A DNA stretch of 7,414 nt from DASQDN01 sp035630195 (GTDB taxonomy: Bacteria > Acidobacteriota > Terriglobia > Bryobacterales > Bryobacteraceae), in contig DASQLD010000530.1 of assembly GCA_035630195.1 (NCBI GenBank), positions 1-7,414 on the forward strand, in the 5' to 3' direction. Below are positions 1-7,414 of the stretch, in pieces. How positions within the stretch are numbered: position 1 is the stretch's first letter; each line of letters opens with the position of its first letter. The position numbers and the translations under genes are program-made. The notes beneath the pieces are model-generated. The model worked only from the letters and a program-made list of their open reading frames with translations, searched no databases and was not told the DNA's origin.

Positions 1-106
1 ACATCTGCGTCCCGATCTTAATACACTGACCGTACCTCCTATTGAGGATTTCAGATGTCAGGTTGCAGTTCCGTGTCGGAACGCGCCACGAAACAGGGGT
101 CTCCGT
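1..106 (+). other. 5' leader of the receptor gene, with small inverted repeats
   Basis: This is the non-coding stretch before the receptor start, cut by the window edge. It holds three short inverted repeats: ACATCTG (1-7) with CAGATGT (52-58), CTGAC (26-30) with GTCAG (57-61), and CCTC (35-38) with GAGG (44-47). The first two share bases 57-58, so they cannot both form. I could not find a convincing -35/-10 pair; the promoter may lie upstream of the window. The receptor frame has no stop between base 2 and base 106, so a start upstream of the window cannot be formally excluded, but the signal peptide at 107 argues against it. Confidence 0.4.
95..99 (+). promoter_or_regulatory. Ribosome binding site of the receptor gene
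   Basis: AGGGG lies seven bases before the ATG at 107. It supports that start, which begins a good signal peptide. A second purine motif, GAGGA at 44-48, is placed before an out-of-frame ATG at 55. Confidence 0.55.
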
Positions 107-3100
107 ATGTCCGCTCAGGGTTTTACACGTCTTTTTTGTCCGCTTACCTTTTTATTTTTAACTGCAACATGTTGGGGGCAACAAGCCACCGGAACGATCA
201 CAGGCACAATCAGCGATCCACAGAATGCAGTAGTACCTGGCGCTGCCATTGAGATTCGAAACGTCGCGACCAATGCCGGTTTTGAAACCACCTCGAACGA
301 CGCGGGTTTCTACAATGCTCCGAATTTACCCGTCGGAGAATACACCATCACCGCTAGCGCCAATGGCTTCAAGCGGGCCGTCCGGACTGGAGTCGGCCTC
401 CAGGTAGGGCAAAACGCGCAGATCAACATTACTCTCGACGTCGGACAGGTCGCCGAGACGGTGGAGGTCCAGGCAGAAGCGCCGCTGGTTGACACCGGTA
501 GCGCAACCCTGGGTGTCGTCATCGAAAATCGACGCGTGCGGGATCTGCCTCTGAACGGCCGCAACGCGCTGGCGCTGACGCTGCTCAATTCCGGCGTCAT
601 CTCGAATGCCGGGCCGACGAATTCCGGATTCGGCGATCGAGGCGTACAGATTTCTTCTCTGAGTATCAACGGCAGTCCGAACTCTATGAACGCTCAGATG
701 CTCGATGGCAATAACAACGTCCTGAGCTATGTGGGCGAGGTTGGAGTTCCTCCGGCTGTCGATGCAGTAGAAGAATTTAAGGTTCAAAGCGGAACGATGT
801 CCTCTGAGTACGGATTCACCGCCGGCGGTGCGATTAACTTGGTGACGAAATCCGGCACGAACCAGTTCCACGGTACCCTGTACGAGTTTTTGCGCAACGA
901 CAAACTCGATGCGAGGAACACATTTGCTACCCGCAAGCTGCCGCTTCGTTACAACCAGTTCGGCGGATCGCTCGGCGGTCCCATTATCAAGAACCGGACC
1001 TTTGGTTTCGTGAACCTCGAAGAGTATCGTCTTCGCCAGAGCACCCCGCGTATCTCGACAGTCCCGCTGGCGGAATGGCGGCAAGGCGACTTCAGCAATT
1101 TCCGGACCGCCCAGGGACAACTCATCCCCATCTACGATCCCCGCACGACGCGAGCCAATCCGAGTGGACAGGGACAAATCCGCGACCAGTTTCCCGGTAA
1201 CATCATCCCGGTGTCAAGATTCGACCCGATTACGCGCGAAATCCTCGATTTCTGGCCGCTTCCGAATCGCACGCCGATCAATGCGTTCACCCAGAGCCAG
1301 AATTTCGAAGATCAGGCCCTGACCAAGACGAACTGGACGCAGTCGAATTTCCGCGTGGACCATCGATTCACGGATCGCAATTCAATCTTCTTCCGCTACA
1401 CGCACGCCAAGCATGGAACGTCGGGCAATTCGATCTTTACCGATCCAACTGTCGGCCAGGACCGCGTGGACAATCAGATCAATCGCAATGCGATGATCTC
1501 CGATACGCACACGTTTTCCCCGACGTTATTGAACAACCTGCGTGTCGGAGTGATGCGGCAGGCATTTGACTTCGCCGCGATCAACGCCGGTAAAGATTGG
1601 CCAGACAAGCTAGGTCTACCGGCGGTCATCCCTAGAGATCAATTCCCGCAGATTGACTTCGGCTATGGAACAATCGGCGGACAGGCTTACGGTACACGAG
1701 GCTCATTGAACTGGGACATCCAGGAGACGCTCACCTGGCTCGTCGGCAGTCACTCATTGAAATTCGGATATAACCACCGCATTATGCAGGGCAGCAATCG
1801 GCAAGGAGCCGCATTATCTGGCAACTACACGTTCGCTGGTTTGACTGCCAATCCACAGGCGACCGCGGGCACTGGCTCGAACCTTGCACAATTCCTGCTC
1901 GGGGAAGTCGGCGGGGCCAGCATCGACCGCATTCTCGGGAACTCATGGCACGGAATTGCCGCCAGCGCATTTGTGCAAGACGACTGGAGAGTGGGCCGAA
2001 GGCTCACCCTGAACCTAGGCCTGCGCTACGACTATCAACAGAAGCCGTACGAGCGAAACAACGGCCAAATCAACTTCGATCCCACGAAGCCGGTCGCCGG
2101 AACCACTCTGATCGGGTCTACAGTATTTGCAGGAGTCGACGGCCAGCCGCGGACGTTCCTCGATGAGGACTATAACGACTTCGGCCCCCGTTTCGGGTTC
2201 GCTTTCGACGTCTTCGGAACCGGAAAAACCGTGATTCGCGGTGGCTACGGCATTTTCTATCCGAGCATCTTCTTCCGCACTTTCCTCGGCAACACCGCGT
2301 TGTTCACGACCACCACGACGGCTTACGTAGCATCGGCTCCTGGCTTCTCGGCATTCCAGTTCAGTCAGGGACCGCCACGGCCTCCAATCGAGTCGCCGGG
2401 ACCATCGGCCGGCCCGGGCGCCCTTCTCGGCCAAGGTGTTTCGATCACGGAGTCTGACGGTACGACGCCGATGACCCAGCAGTGGAACGCCTCGATTCAG
2501 CATCAGATCGGAACCTGGATGTTAGACATTACTTATGCCGCGAACAAGGGCAATCACTTCGCGGGCAGCGGCTACGATCTGAACCAGGTTGATCCGGACA
2601 CGCGCTTGGCGCTAGGACAAAGCTTGAATACTCCGGTTCCGAACCCGTACGCAGGTATGGTTCCCGGAGGATTGGGCGCCGCGACGATCACCAGAGAACG
2701 ATCGCTGATGCCGTTCCCGTATTATTCGAGTGTCTCTGTTCGTAATCCGCGTCTCGGCAATTACATGTCGCACCAGCTCCAGTTCAACATCACCAAACGG
2801 ATGGCGAACGGGCTGCTCGTCAATCTGGCCTTCACCGGCGGTAAGAAACTAAGCGACTCCACACTCGTCCCAGTTGACTTCGGTCCGATTGAACAGGTCA
2901 CCGAAAACGGCTATCAGGACGGGCTCTATAACCGCCAACTCAACAAGTCGGTCGATCCTGGCGATGTCTCCAAGCGCGCCGTCGTCTCGGCGTTGTACGA
3001 ACTACCGTTCGGTCCCGGTAAACGATGGAGCCCGGATAATGGATTCCTCCAACGCTTAGTTGGCGGCTGGCAGTTGAACACGATCGGCGTCATGCAGACG

Positions 3101-3514
3101 GGCATTCCGCTCATCGTGCGCGGCGCAAGCAACTTCGCTGCAAACCGTCCAAGCTCAACCGGCGTAAGTGCCAAGCTCGACAATCCAACTCGGGAACGCT
3201 GGTTCAATACCGACGCCTTTGTAAATCCGCCCGACTTCGTGTTAGGGAATGTTGGCCGCACGCTGCCGGATGTTCGCACTCCCGGGACCGTCAACTTTGA
3301 CATCTCGGTTATCAAGGACACGCGCATCACCGAACGTGTCAATCTTCAGTTCCGGGCCGAGTCGTTCAACTTCCTGAATCATGTGAATCTCGGCGCTCCG
3401 AACGCCAGCTTCTCCCCGGGCGCGAATGGGAAGAACGCGAGCGCCAGCTTCGGAACAATCACCACGGCACGCGACGCGCGTATTAACCAACTCGGACTGA
3501 AGGTAATCTTCTGA
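107..3514 (+). CDS. TonB-dependent outer-membrane receptor, Oar-like, with carboxypeptidase-regulatory domain
   Basis: A 1135-residue protein predicted to form a 22-strand outer-membrane barrel that imports an unknown ligand using TonB energy. Residues 1 to about 25 are a Sec signal peptide (R8, then a hydrophobic LFCPLTFLFLTA core). Residues 28-110 match the carboxypeptidase-regulatory-like Ig fold (GTITGTISDPQNAVVPGA, then GFYNAPNLPVGEYTI). ETVEVQA at 118-123 is TonB-box-like. A plug follows, with LPLNGRN at 147-153, SINGS at 186-190, MLDGNN near 198 and GGAINLVTKSGTNQFHG ending at 256. The rest is barrel, with a proline-rich stretch at 756-771 that is probably an external loop. The protein ends in the family-typical FNFLNHVNLG...LGLKVIF, with the terminal Phe expected for BAM-assembled proteins. 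Length is normal for the family and the gene looks intact. The ligand is not predictable; such receptors are very numerous in Acidobacteriota. It is the first gene of a four-gene run. Confidence 0.93.
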   Translation: MSAQGFTRLFCPLTFLFLTATCWGQQATGTITGTISDPQNAVVPGAAIEIRNVATNAGFETTSNDAGFYNAPNLPVGEYTITASANGFKRAVRTGVGLQVGQNAQINITLDVGQVAETVEVQAEAPLVDTGSATLGVVIENRRVRDLPLNGRNALALTLLNSGVISNAGPTNSGFGDRGVQISSLSINGSPNSMNAQMLDGNNNVLSYVGEVGVPPAVDAVEEFKVQSGTMSSEYGFTAGGAINLVTKSGTNQFHGTLYEFLRNDKLDARNTFATRKLPLRYNQFGGSLGGPIIKNRTFGFVNLEEYRLRQSTPRISTVPLAEWRQGDFSNFRTAQGQLIPIYDPRTTRANPSGQGQIRDQFPGNIIPVSRFDPITREILDFWPLPNRTPINAFTQSQNFEDQALTKTNWTQSNFRVDHRFTDRNSIFFRYTHAKHGTSGNSIFTDPTVGQDRVDNQINRNAMISDTHTFSPTLLNNLRVGVMRQAFDFAAINAGKDWPDKLGLPAVIPRDQFPQIDFGYGTIGGQAYGTRGSLNWDIQETLTWLVGSHSLKFGYNHRIMQGSNRQGAALSGNYTFAGLTANPQATAGTGSNLAQFLLGEVGGASIDRILGNSWHGIAASAFVQDDWRVGRRLTLNLGLRYDYQQKPYERNNGQINFDPTKPVAGTTLIGSTVFAGVDGQPRTFLDEDYNDFGPRFGFAFDVFGTGKTVIRGGYGIFYPSIFFRTFLGNTALFTTTTTAYVASAPGFSAFQFSQGPPRPPIESPGPSAGPGALLGQGVSITESDGTTPMTQQWNASIQHQIGTWMLDITYAANKGNHFAGSGYDLNQVDPDTRLALGQSLNTPVPNPYAGMVPGGLGAATITRERSLMPFPYYSSVSVRNPRLGNYMSHQLQFNITKRMANGLLVNLAFTGGKKLSDSTLVPVDFGPIEQVTENGYQDGLYNRQLNKSVDPGDVSKRAVVSALYELPFGPGKRWSPDNGFLQRLVGGWQLNTIGVMQTGIPLIVRGASNFAANRPSSTGVSAKLDNPTRERWFNTDAFVNPPDFVLGNVGRTLPDVRTPGTVNFDISVIKDTRITERVNLQFRAESFNFLNHVNLGAPNASFSPGANGKNASASFGTITTARDARINQLGLKVIF
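3499..3504 (+). promoter_or_regulatory. Ribosome binding site of the propeller gene, inside the receptor gene
   Basis: GAAGGT lies within the last codons of the receptor gene, nine bases before the ATG at 3514 and twelve before the alternative ATG at 3517. The spacing favours 3514, whose A is also the last base of the receptor stop (TGATG, 3512-3516), an arrangement typical of translational coupling. Confidence 0.55.
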
Positions 3515-4404
3515 TGATGAGGTCGGCGGTTCTGCTTGCCGCAGCGGCATGCCTTGTCGTCAATGCGGAAGAAAAGGCGCCGTATCGGTCGGCGGGATTC
3601 ATCAACATCCCGCCGCAGGTTAAGGTCGATTCGGTCTCGGCGGTAGAAGTCGATTCCAAGGGCCGGATCTATGTCCTGCACCGCGGTGAGCCGCCGCTCC
3701 TTCAGTTCGACAAAAAGGGACGTTACATCAAAGGCTGGGGTGAAGGCACGTTCAAAGTAGCCCATGGCCTGCGCATCGATCGTGACGATAACATCTGGAC
3801 GACCGATAACGCCTTACACGTTATCCGCAAATTCTCGCCGGAAGGAAAACTGCTCCTGACGCTCGGTGAGGAGGGCAAGCCCGGCAAGGGGGAGTCGCAT
3901 TTCCGTTCTCCCGATGATCTCGTTTTCAACTCCGCGGGCGAGATGTATATCGCCGATGCCGGAAATGGTCGTGTGGTTCAACTTACGAAGGACGGGAAAT
4001 TCATTCGTGAGTGGGGTCGCAAAGGCGGCAAAGACCAGCCGCATGGAGCGGGAGAATTCGCCGCGGCTCACGGCATCGCTATCGACCGCGCCGGCAGGAT
4101 CTTCGTTGCCGATCGTGGCAATAAGCGCATCCAGGTGTTCGCAGCCGACGGGAAGTTCGTCGCCGAGTGGACCGGCTTCGGCAATCCGTTCGGAGCGCTC
4201 GTCGTCGGCAAAGAGTTACTGGTGAGTGATGGCGATGCCAATACCATCAGCCATCTTTCGTTAACCGACGGCAAAATAGTCCAGCAGTGGGGCAACGCTG
4301 AGCTGCTCAAACTCCCTCACTTGATGGCTATTGCCGCGGACAAAAGTTTATACGTTGCTGAAGTGAATGGGAAGAGGATTCAACGCTTCGTTCCCGTCCG
4401 CTGA
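3514..4404 (+). CDS. Secreted six-bladed NHL propeller, peptidyl-alpha-hydroxyglycine alpha-amidating lyase-like
   Basis: A 296-residue protein with an N-terminal signal (residues 1-18, likely cut after VNA; a weaker lipobox-like AAAC ending at C13 leaves a lipoprotein possible). The rest is NHL repeats with recurring GRIYV, DNIWTTD, GEMYIAD, GRIFVADRGNKRIQVF and KSLYVAEVNGKRIQRF blade strands. It resembles the amidating lyase (PAL) half of animal PAM: HRG at 56-58, HGLRID at 84-89, TDNALH at 97-102, HGIAID at 186-191, ADR at 199-201 and PH at 268-269. From memory of rat PAL, H84, H186 and H269 align with the zinc ligands H585, H690 and H786, and R57 and R201 with R533 and R706. The catalytic Tyr654 is absent: that place reads ADAGNGR (147-153). 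So a zinc site is plausible but lyase activity is doubtful. It could instead be a binding or scaffold propeller. It starts on the last base of the receptor gene, implying coupled expression. Confidence 0.85.
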   Translation: MMRSAVLLAAAACLVVNAEEKAPYRSAGFINIPPQVKVDSVSAVEVDSKGRIYVLHRGEPPLLQFDKKGRYIKGWGEGTFKVAHGLRIDRDDNIWTTDNALHVIRKFSPEGKLLLTLGEEGKPGKGESHFRSPDDLVFNSAGEMYIADAGNGRVVQLTKDGKFIREWGRKGGKDQPHGAGEFAAAHGIAIDRAGRIFVADRGNKRIQVFAADGKFVAEWTGFGNPFGALVVGKELLVSDGDANTISHLSLTDGKIVQQWGNAELLKLPHLMAIAADKSLYVAEVNGKRIQRFVPVR

Positions 4405-4408
4405 TATG

Positions 4409-4418
4409 TGTTATAACA
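4409..4418. promoter_or_regulatory. Perfect 10-bp palindrome and possible extended -10 promoter
   Basis: TGTTATAACA is a perfect palindrome in the 32-base gap before the DUF1549/DUF1553 gene. Read on the + strand it also gives TG-T-TATAAC (4409-4417), one base from the extended -10 consensus TGnTATAAT. A start near 4424 would leave a leader of about 13 bases that still holds the GGAGG. No good -35 is seen. It may be an internal promoter, an operator, or chance. It is too short and lacks the T-run needed for a terminator. Confidence 0.25.
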
Positions 4419-4427
4419 GATACGTTC

Positions 4428-4432
4428 GGAGG
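4428..4432 (+). promoter_or_regulatory. Ribosome binding site selecting a GTG start
   Basis: GGAGG is the strongest Shine-Dalgarno match in the window, four bases before the GTG at 4437 (a little close). It justifies the GTG: the next in-frame ATG is at residue 79, inside the conserved DUF1549 domain, and would also remove the signal peptide. Confidence 0.7.
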
Positions 4433-4436
4433 CCCT

Positions 4437-6341
4437 GTGTTTCGTCCCGCCATTCTAGCCTTCCTGCCGTTGGCTCTCTGCGCACAAGCGGTATCGCCCG
4501 AAGCCGAACAGAACATTGAGAAGGCGCACGAATCACTTCTCAAGCCGAAGGTGAAGGCGTCGAAAGGTGCCGAATCGCTGACTACTCAGACTGCGCCATT
4601 GCGTCCGGCGAAAGTTCTGTCAGGTCCGATCACGCGCAAGAACTTCATTGACGAACACATCTTCGGGCGAATGGAAAAGGACCGGATTCCGCATTCGTCA
4701 CTCGCGGCGGACGAAGAGTTCGCGCGCCGAGCGTGGCTCGATGCGACAGGCAGAATCCCGCCAGTTGCCGACCTCACCGCTTTCCTCCAGGACAAGGACC
4801 CCAACAAGCGCGACAAATTAGTCGACCGCCTCGTCGACAGCGAAGACTTCGTCAGTCGCTGGGCCTACTACTTTGAGGATTTATTCCGAGCCGGCAATCG
4901 AATGGGCTTCGGCGCCAATCTGTTTCATTACTGGATCGAGGAATGGCTCAGGCTCGACCGGCCTTACTCGGAAGTAGTGCAAGACCTGCTAAGCCAAGGC
5001 GGGAAAAGCAGCCATTCTTCGCCCGGAGCTCTGTACTTTGCGCGCGACTTCGTCAAGGCCAAAGATGATCCGGAAGAGAAGGACGCGCACGACCTCGTTA
5101 ATCGCGCCGACTCCATCGATGAGTTCACCATCACGTATTCGAAAGTATTTCTCGGCATCAACATCGGCTGCATCTCCTGTCACGATGGCCGCTCTCACCT
5201 CGAGCAGGTGAACCTCTTCCTGACAAGTAAGAAGCGATCCGAGTTCTTCCAGCAGGCTGCGTTCTACGGCAAGACGCGGATGATCATGAATTGGGAGAAC
5301 GGCTTTCAGGCAAACACCGAATACACCGTCGATGATGTCGTCGAAGAAGGTTATCCGACCAAAGGCGAGAGCATCGTTCGCGTGCCTCGTACCGGCGGGC
5401 CGAATCAACCGGCCTTCATCCTGACCGGTGAGACTGCAAAGCCCGGCGTGGAACCACGTGATGAGCTCGGAAGGATGCTGACAGCAGACATCCAGTTTGC
5501 CCGCGCAACGACGAATCGTATCTGGGCCGAGTTCATGGGCTTCGGGATCGTCGAACCAATCGATGACTTCGATCTCAACCGGTACTATCCCGACCAGCCG
5601 CTACCAAAGGGGTGGACAGTTCAACCCTCGAACCCCTACCTCCTTGACGCGATGGCCAAGGATTTCCAGAAAAGCAACTTCAGTTTCAAGCATCTGGTCC
5701 GCACGATCATGAAATCGAGCGCTTACCAGCTATCGTCACGATTTGAAGACGAATGGAGGCCGGAGTATGCGTCTTATTACGCTCGGAAGTTCGTGCGTAT
5801 GCTAAGTCCAACGCAGTTGCAGGATGCTCTCTACACCGCGACTGCCCGTACAGGAAGCTTCGGAAGCCGCGGCAAAGGCGCAGCCATGTCGATGGAATTG
5901 CTCGATCCCGCCCACGCGACACGTGAGGTCGCAGAAATGATGCGTGCCTTCGGACAGGTAAGCCGCGATGAGATGCCCAAGCGGGCGCACACTTCATCGC
6001 TGCAAGCGATGCTGATGATGAATTCCAAAGTCGTGCTCGACCGGGTCAAGGCCGAAGGGAACAGTCAAGTCGAGCAGCTATTAAAGGTTCGCGAAACGGA
6101 ACGACCGCATATCGCAAAGTCGATCGAGGCCGCTAAGAAGCGCGAGGCGGTTCCGGCAGAAATCGAACTTGCGCTCGACCGAAGCCTGGTAACTAAGCTC
6201 TACTTAGCCACCCTGAGTCGCGATCCCCTCGAAGCCGAAGTTCGCATCGCGATGGGAGAGCTCGAGCGTGATCGCAAAAAGGGTTTGGAAAATTTGCAGT
6301 GGGCGCTTCTAAATAGCCCTGAGTTCCTGTTCAACTATTAA
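4437..6341 (+). CDS. Secreted DUF1549/DUF1553 protein (planctomycete-type PSCyt2-PSD1) with one c-heme motif
   Basis: A 634-residue protein. Residues 1-18 are a Sec signal peptide (FRPAILAFLPLALCAQA, likely cut after CAQA). Residues 19-65 are a charged, low-complexity linker. DUF1549 spans about 68-275: FIDEHIFGRME (70-80), RRAWLDATGRIPP (97-109), KRDKLVDRLVDS (124-135), and the family's heme-c motif C245-I-S-C248-H249-D250. DUF1553 spans about 340-630: DELGRML (342-348), ATTNRIWAEFMGFGIV (357-372), DDFDL (376-380), LLDAMAKDF (402-410), SSAYQLSSRF (427-436), LSPTQLQDAL (456-465) and the C-terminal WALLNSPEFLFNY (622-634). Many planctomycete relatives add an N-terminal cytochrome-c domain (PSCyt1); it is missing here. 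The family's biochemical role is not known; heme attachment at CISCH is inferred. The following DUF1501 gene is its usual partner. The gene is intact. Confidence 0.92.
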   Translation: MFRPAILAFLPLALCAQAVSPEAEQNIEKAHESLLKPKVKASKGAESLTTQTAPLRPAKVLSGPITRKNFIDEHIFGRMEKDRIPHSSLAADEEFARRAWLDATGRIPPVADLTAFLQDKDPNKRDKLVDRLVDSEDFVSRWAYYFEDLFRAGNRMGFGANLFHYWIEEWLRLDRPYSEVVQDLLSQGGKSSHSSPGALYFARDFVKAKDDPEEKDAHDLVNRADSIDEFTITYSKVFLGINIGCISCHDGRSHLEQVNLFLTSKKRSEFFQQAAFYGKTRMIMNWENGFQANTEYTVDDVVEEGYPTKGESIVRVPRTGGPNQPAFILTGETAKPGVEPRDELGRMLTADIQFARATTNRIWAEFMGFGIVEPIDDFDLNRYYPDQPLPKGWTVQPSNPYLLDAMAKDFQKSNFSFKHLVRTIMKSSAYQLSSRFEDEWRPEYASYYARKFVRMLSPTQLQDALYTATARTGSFGSRGKGAAMSMELLDPAHATREVAEMMRAFGQVSRDEMPKRAHTSSLQAMLMMNSKVVLDRVKAEGNSQVEQLLKVRETERPHIAKSIEAAKKREAVPAEIELALDRSLVTKLYLATLSRDPLEAEVRIAMGELERDRKKGLENLQWALLNSPEFLFNY

Positions 6342-6346
6342 GGAAG
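6340..6346 (+). promoter_or_regulatory. Ribosome binding site of the DUF1501 gene
   Basis: AAGGAAG overlaps the TAA stop of the preceding gene (6339-6341) and lies five bases before the ATG at 6352. The two genes are therefore almost certainly on one transcript. Confidence 0.6.
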
Positions 6347-6351
6347 AACGC

Positions 6352-7414
6352 ATGAAGACGATCTCCGATCTCATCCCGACGCGGCGAGAAGCCCTGAAGT
6401 TCGGAACGCTCAGCATGCTGGGCGCGTTTGCCGAGACGGCCTTGTGGCCTCCCAAGCTTCGTGCCGCCGGCAAGTCAAATCCCCGTGGAAGCGCCAGGTT
6501 CTGCATTGTTGTCGAAGCCGCCGGCGCCATCAGTCATGTCGACACCTTCGACTTCAAAGAAAACGAGGGCACTCCCAAGGATCTCGACATCAGGCCAATC
6601 AAAAATGACCTGTACATGTCGCACAAGCTCTTTCCTGAGATGTCGACGGAGATGGAGAAGGTGTCCATCGTGCGCACTTTCAAGAGCCACGAGGTCGTGC
6701 ATTTTCGAGGCGAGTACTACACACGCGCGGGCCGGCCGCTCAATCCGGCCCAGGTAGCCGAAATTCCTCCGGTCGGATCAGTTGTCGCCTATGAACTCGA
6801 AGCGCAGCGCCGACAGTCCGATACCTTCCCGACCTATGTTTCTCTGAACCTCAACTCCTCGGCGCTGCCCACCGGATTCCTGCACCCGAAGTTTTCCGGG
6901 CTCGATATCGATGCCAGCGCAGGACCGGGAAGCGTCTCGAGCGAAGGAGACGCGCTCGCCCTGCTCGACGAGCGATTCCGATTGCTCACCGAACTCGACA
7001 AGGTCCTATCGAGTCAGCGGGAATATCGCGGACGCGAATTGGCTTCGTTTCGTAATTTCCAGGAGGATGCTTATCGCATCCTCGGTGACGGGCGATGGCC
7101 GAAGGCCCTCACAAGCTCGAAAGAAGAACGAGCACGATACGGTGAAAACGAGGTTGGTCTCGGATGCCTCTTGGCCCGCAACCTTGTGAAGGCAGACGCG
7201 GGAACGCGTTATATCCATATCCGCCATTCGGGATGGGACCACCACAAGAGGATCTTCGATCACGCCGCCGCCACGAACCACTACAAGCATTGCAACGAAC
7301 TCGATCGAGCCGTCGCGAATCTGCTCCGCGATCTGTCGAGCCAGCCATCGTCCCTCACTCCAGGCAAAACACTCCTCGACGACACGCTCGTTATCGTCGC
7401 CACTGAATTCGGTC
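6352..7414 (+). CDS. Tat-exported DUF1501 protein (alkaline-phosphatase/sulfatase-like fold), 3' end outside the window
   Basis: The frame is open from the ATG to the window end, giving 354 residues; the family usually runs to about 430-480, so roughly the last fifth is missing only because of the cut. Residues 9-17 (PTRREALKF) are a twin-arginine signal with R11-R12, followed by the hydrophobic GTLSMLGAFA and a cut site near LRAAG (35-39). Family motifs follow in order: FCIVVEAAGAISHVDTFD (50-67), the counterpart of the usual GGPSHxDTFD; VSIVRTF (104-110); GWDHH (294-298), the usual GWDTH; and DDTLVIVATEFG (343-354), which runs into the end where TEFGR is expected. DUF1501 belongs to the alkaline-phosphatase-like clan, so a metal-dependent phospho- or sulfo-hydrolase is possible, but I cannot name a substrate. 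Its usual partner, a DUF1549/DUF1553 gene, sits ten bases upstream. Confidence 0.92.
   Translation, partial: MKTISDLIPTRREALKFGTLSMLGAFAETALWPPKLRAAGKSNPRGSARFCIVVEAAGAISHVDTFDFKENEGTPKDLDIRPIKNDLYMSHKLFPEMSTEMEKVSIVRTFKSHEVVHFRGEYYTRAGRPLNPAQVAEIPPVGSVVAYELEAQRRQSDTFPTYVSLNLNSSALPTGFLHPKFSGLDIDASAGPGSVSSEGDALALLDERFRLLTELDKVLSSQREYRGRELASFRNFQEDAYRILGDGRWPKALTSSKEERARYGENEVGLGCLLARNLVKADAGTRYIHIRHSGWDHHKRIFDHAAATNHYKHCNELDRAVANLLRDLSSQPSSLTPGKTLLDDTLVIVATEFG

Overview
This 7.4 kb window (roughly 55-60% GC by eye) looks like a piece of an Acidobacteriota chromosome, probably from the Solibacter/Bryobacter side of the phylum. The main reason is the first gene, a TonB-dependent receptor of the Oar-like type with an N-terminal carboxypeptidase-regulatory domain and an LPLNGRN motif, a form greatly expanded in that phylum. 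The DUF1549/DUF1553 and DUF1501 pair, best known from Planctomycetes, is also common there. The assignment rests on remembered family traits, not on a search.

Layout: everything is on the + strand and tightly packed. Bases 1-106 are a leader with small inverted repeats. Four genes follow: an outer-membrane TonB-dependent receptor (107-3514); a secreted six-bladed NHL propeller resembling peptidyl-alpha-hydroxyglycine alpha-amidating lyase (3514-4404, overlapping the receptor stop by one base); a secreted DUF1549/DUF1553 protein with one c-heme motif, CISCH (4437-6341, GTG start); and a Tat-exported DUF1501 protein (6352 to the window end, truncated). The intergenic gaps are -1, 32 and 10 bases, and no terminator is visible, so the four genes look like one transcription unit, perhaps with an internal promoter before the third gene.

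All four products carry export signals and should act at or outside the inner membrane. My reading, which is inference, is a cell-envelope module: an outer-membrane channel takes up a ligand, and three periplasmic proteins (a possible zinc propeller, a possible c-heme protein, and an alkaline-phosphatase-fold enzyme) act on it. The substrate cannot be read from the sequence. The most notable detail is that the propeller keeps the three zinc-ligand histidines and two arginines of the amidating lyase but lacks its catalytic tyrosine. No RNA genes, mobile elements, CRISPR arrays or long repeats were seen.
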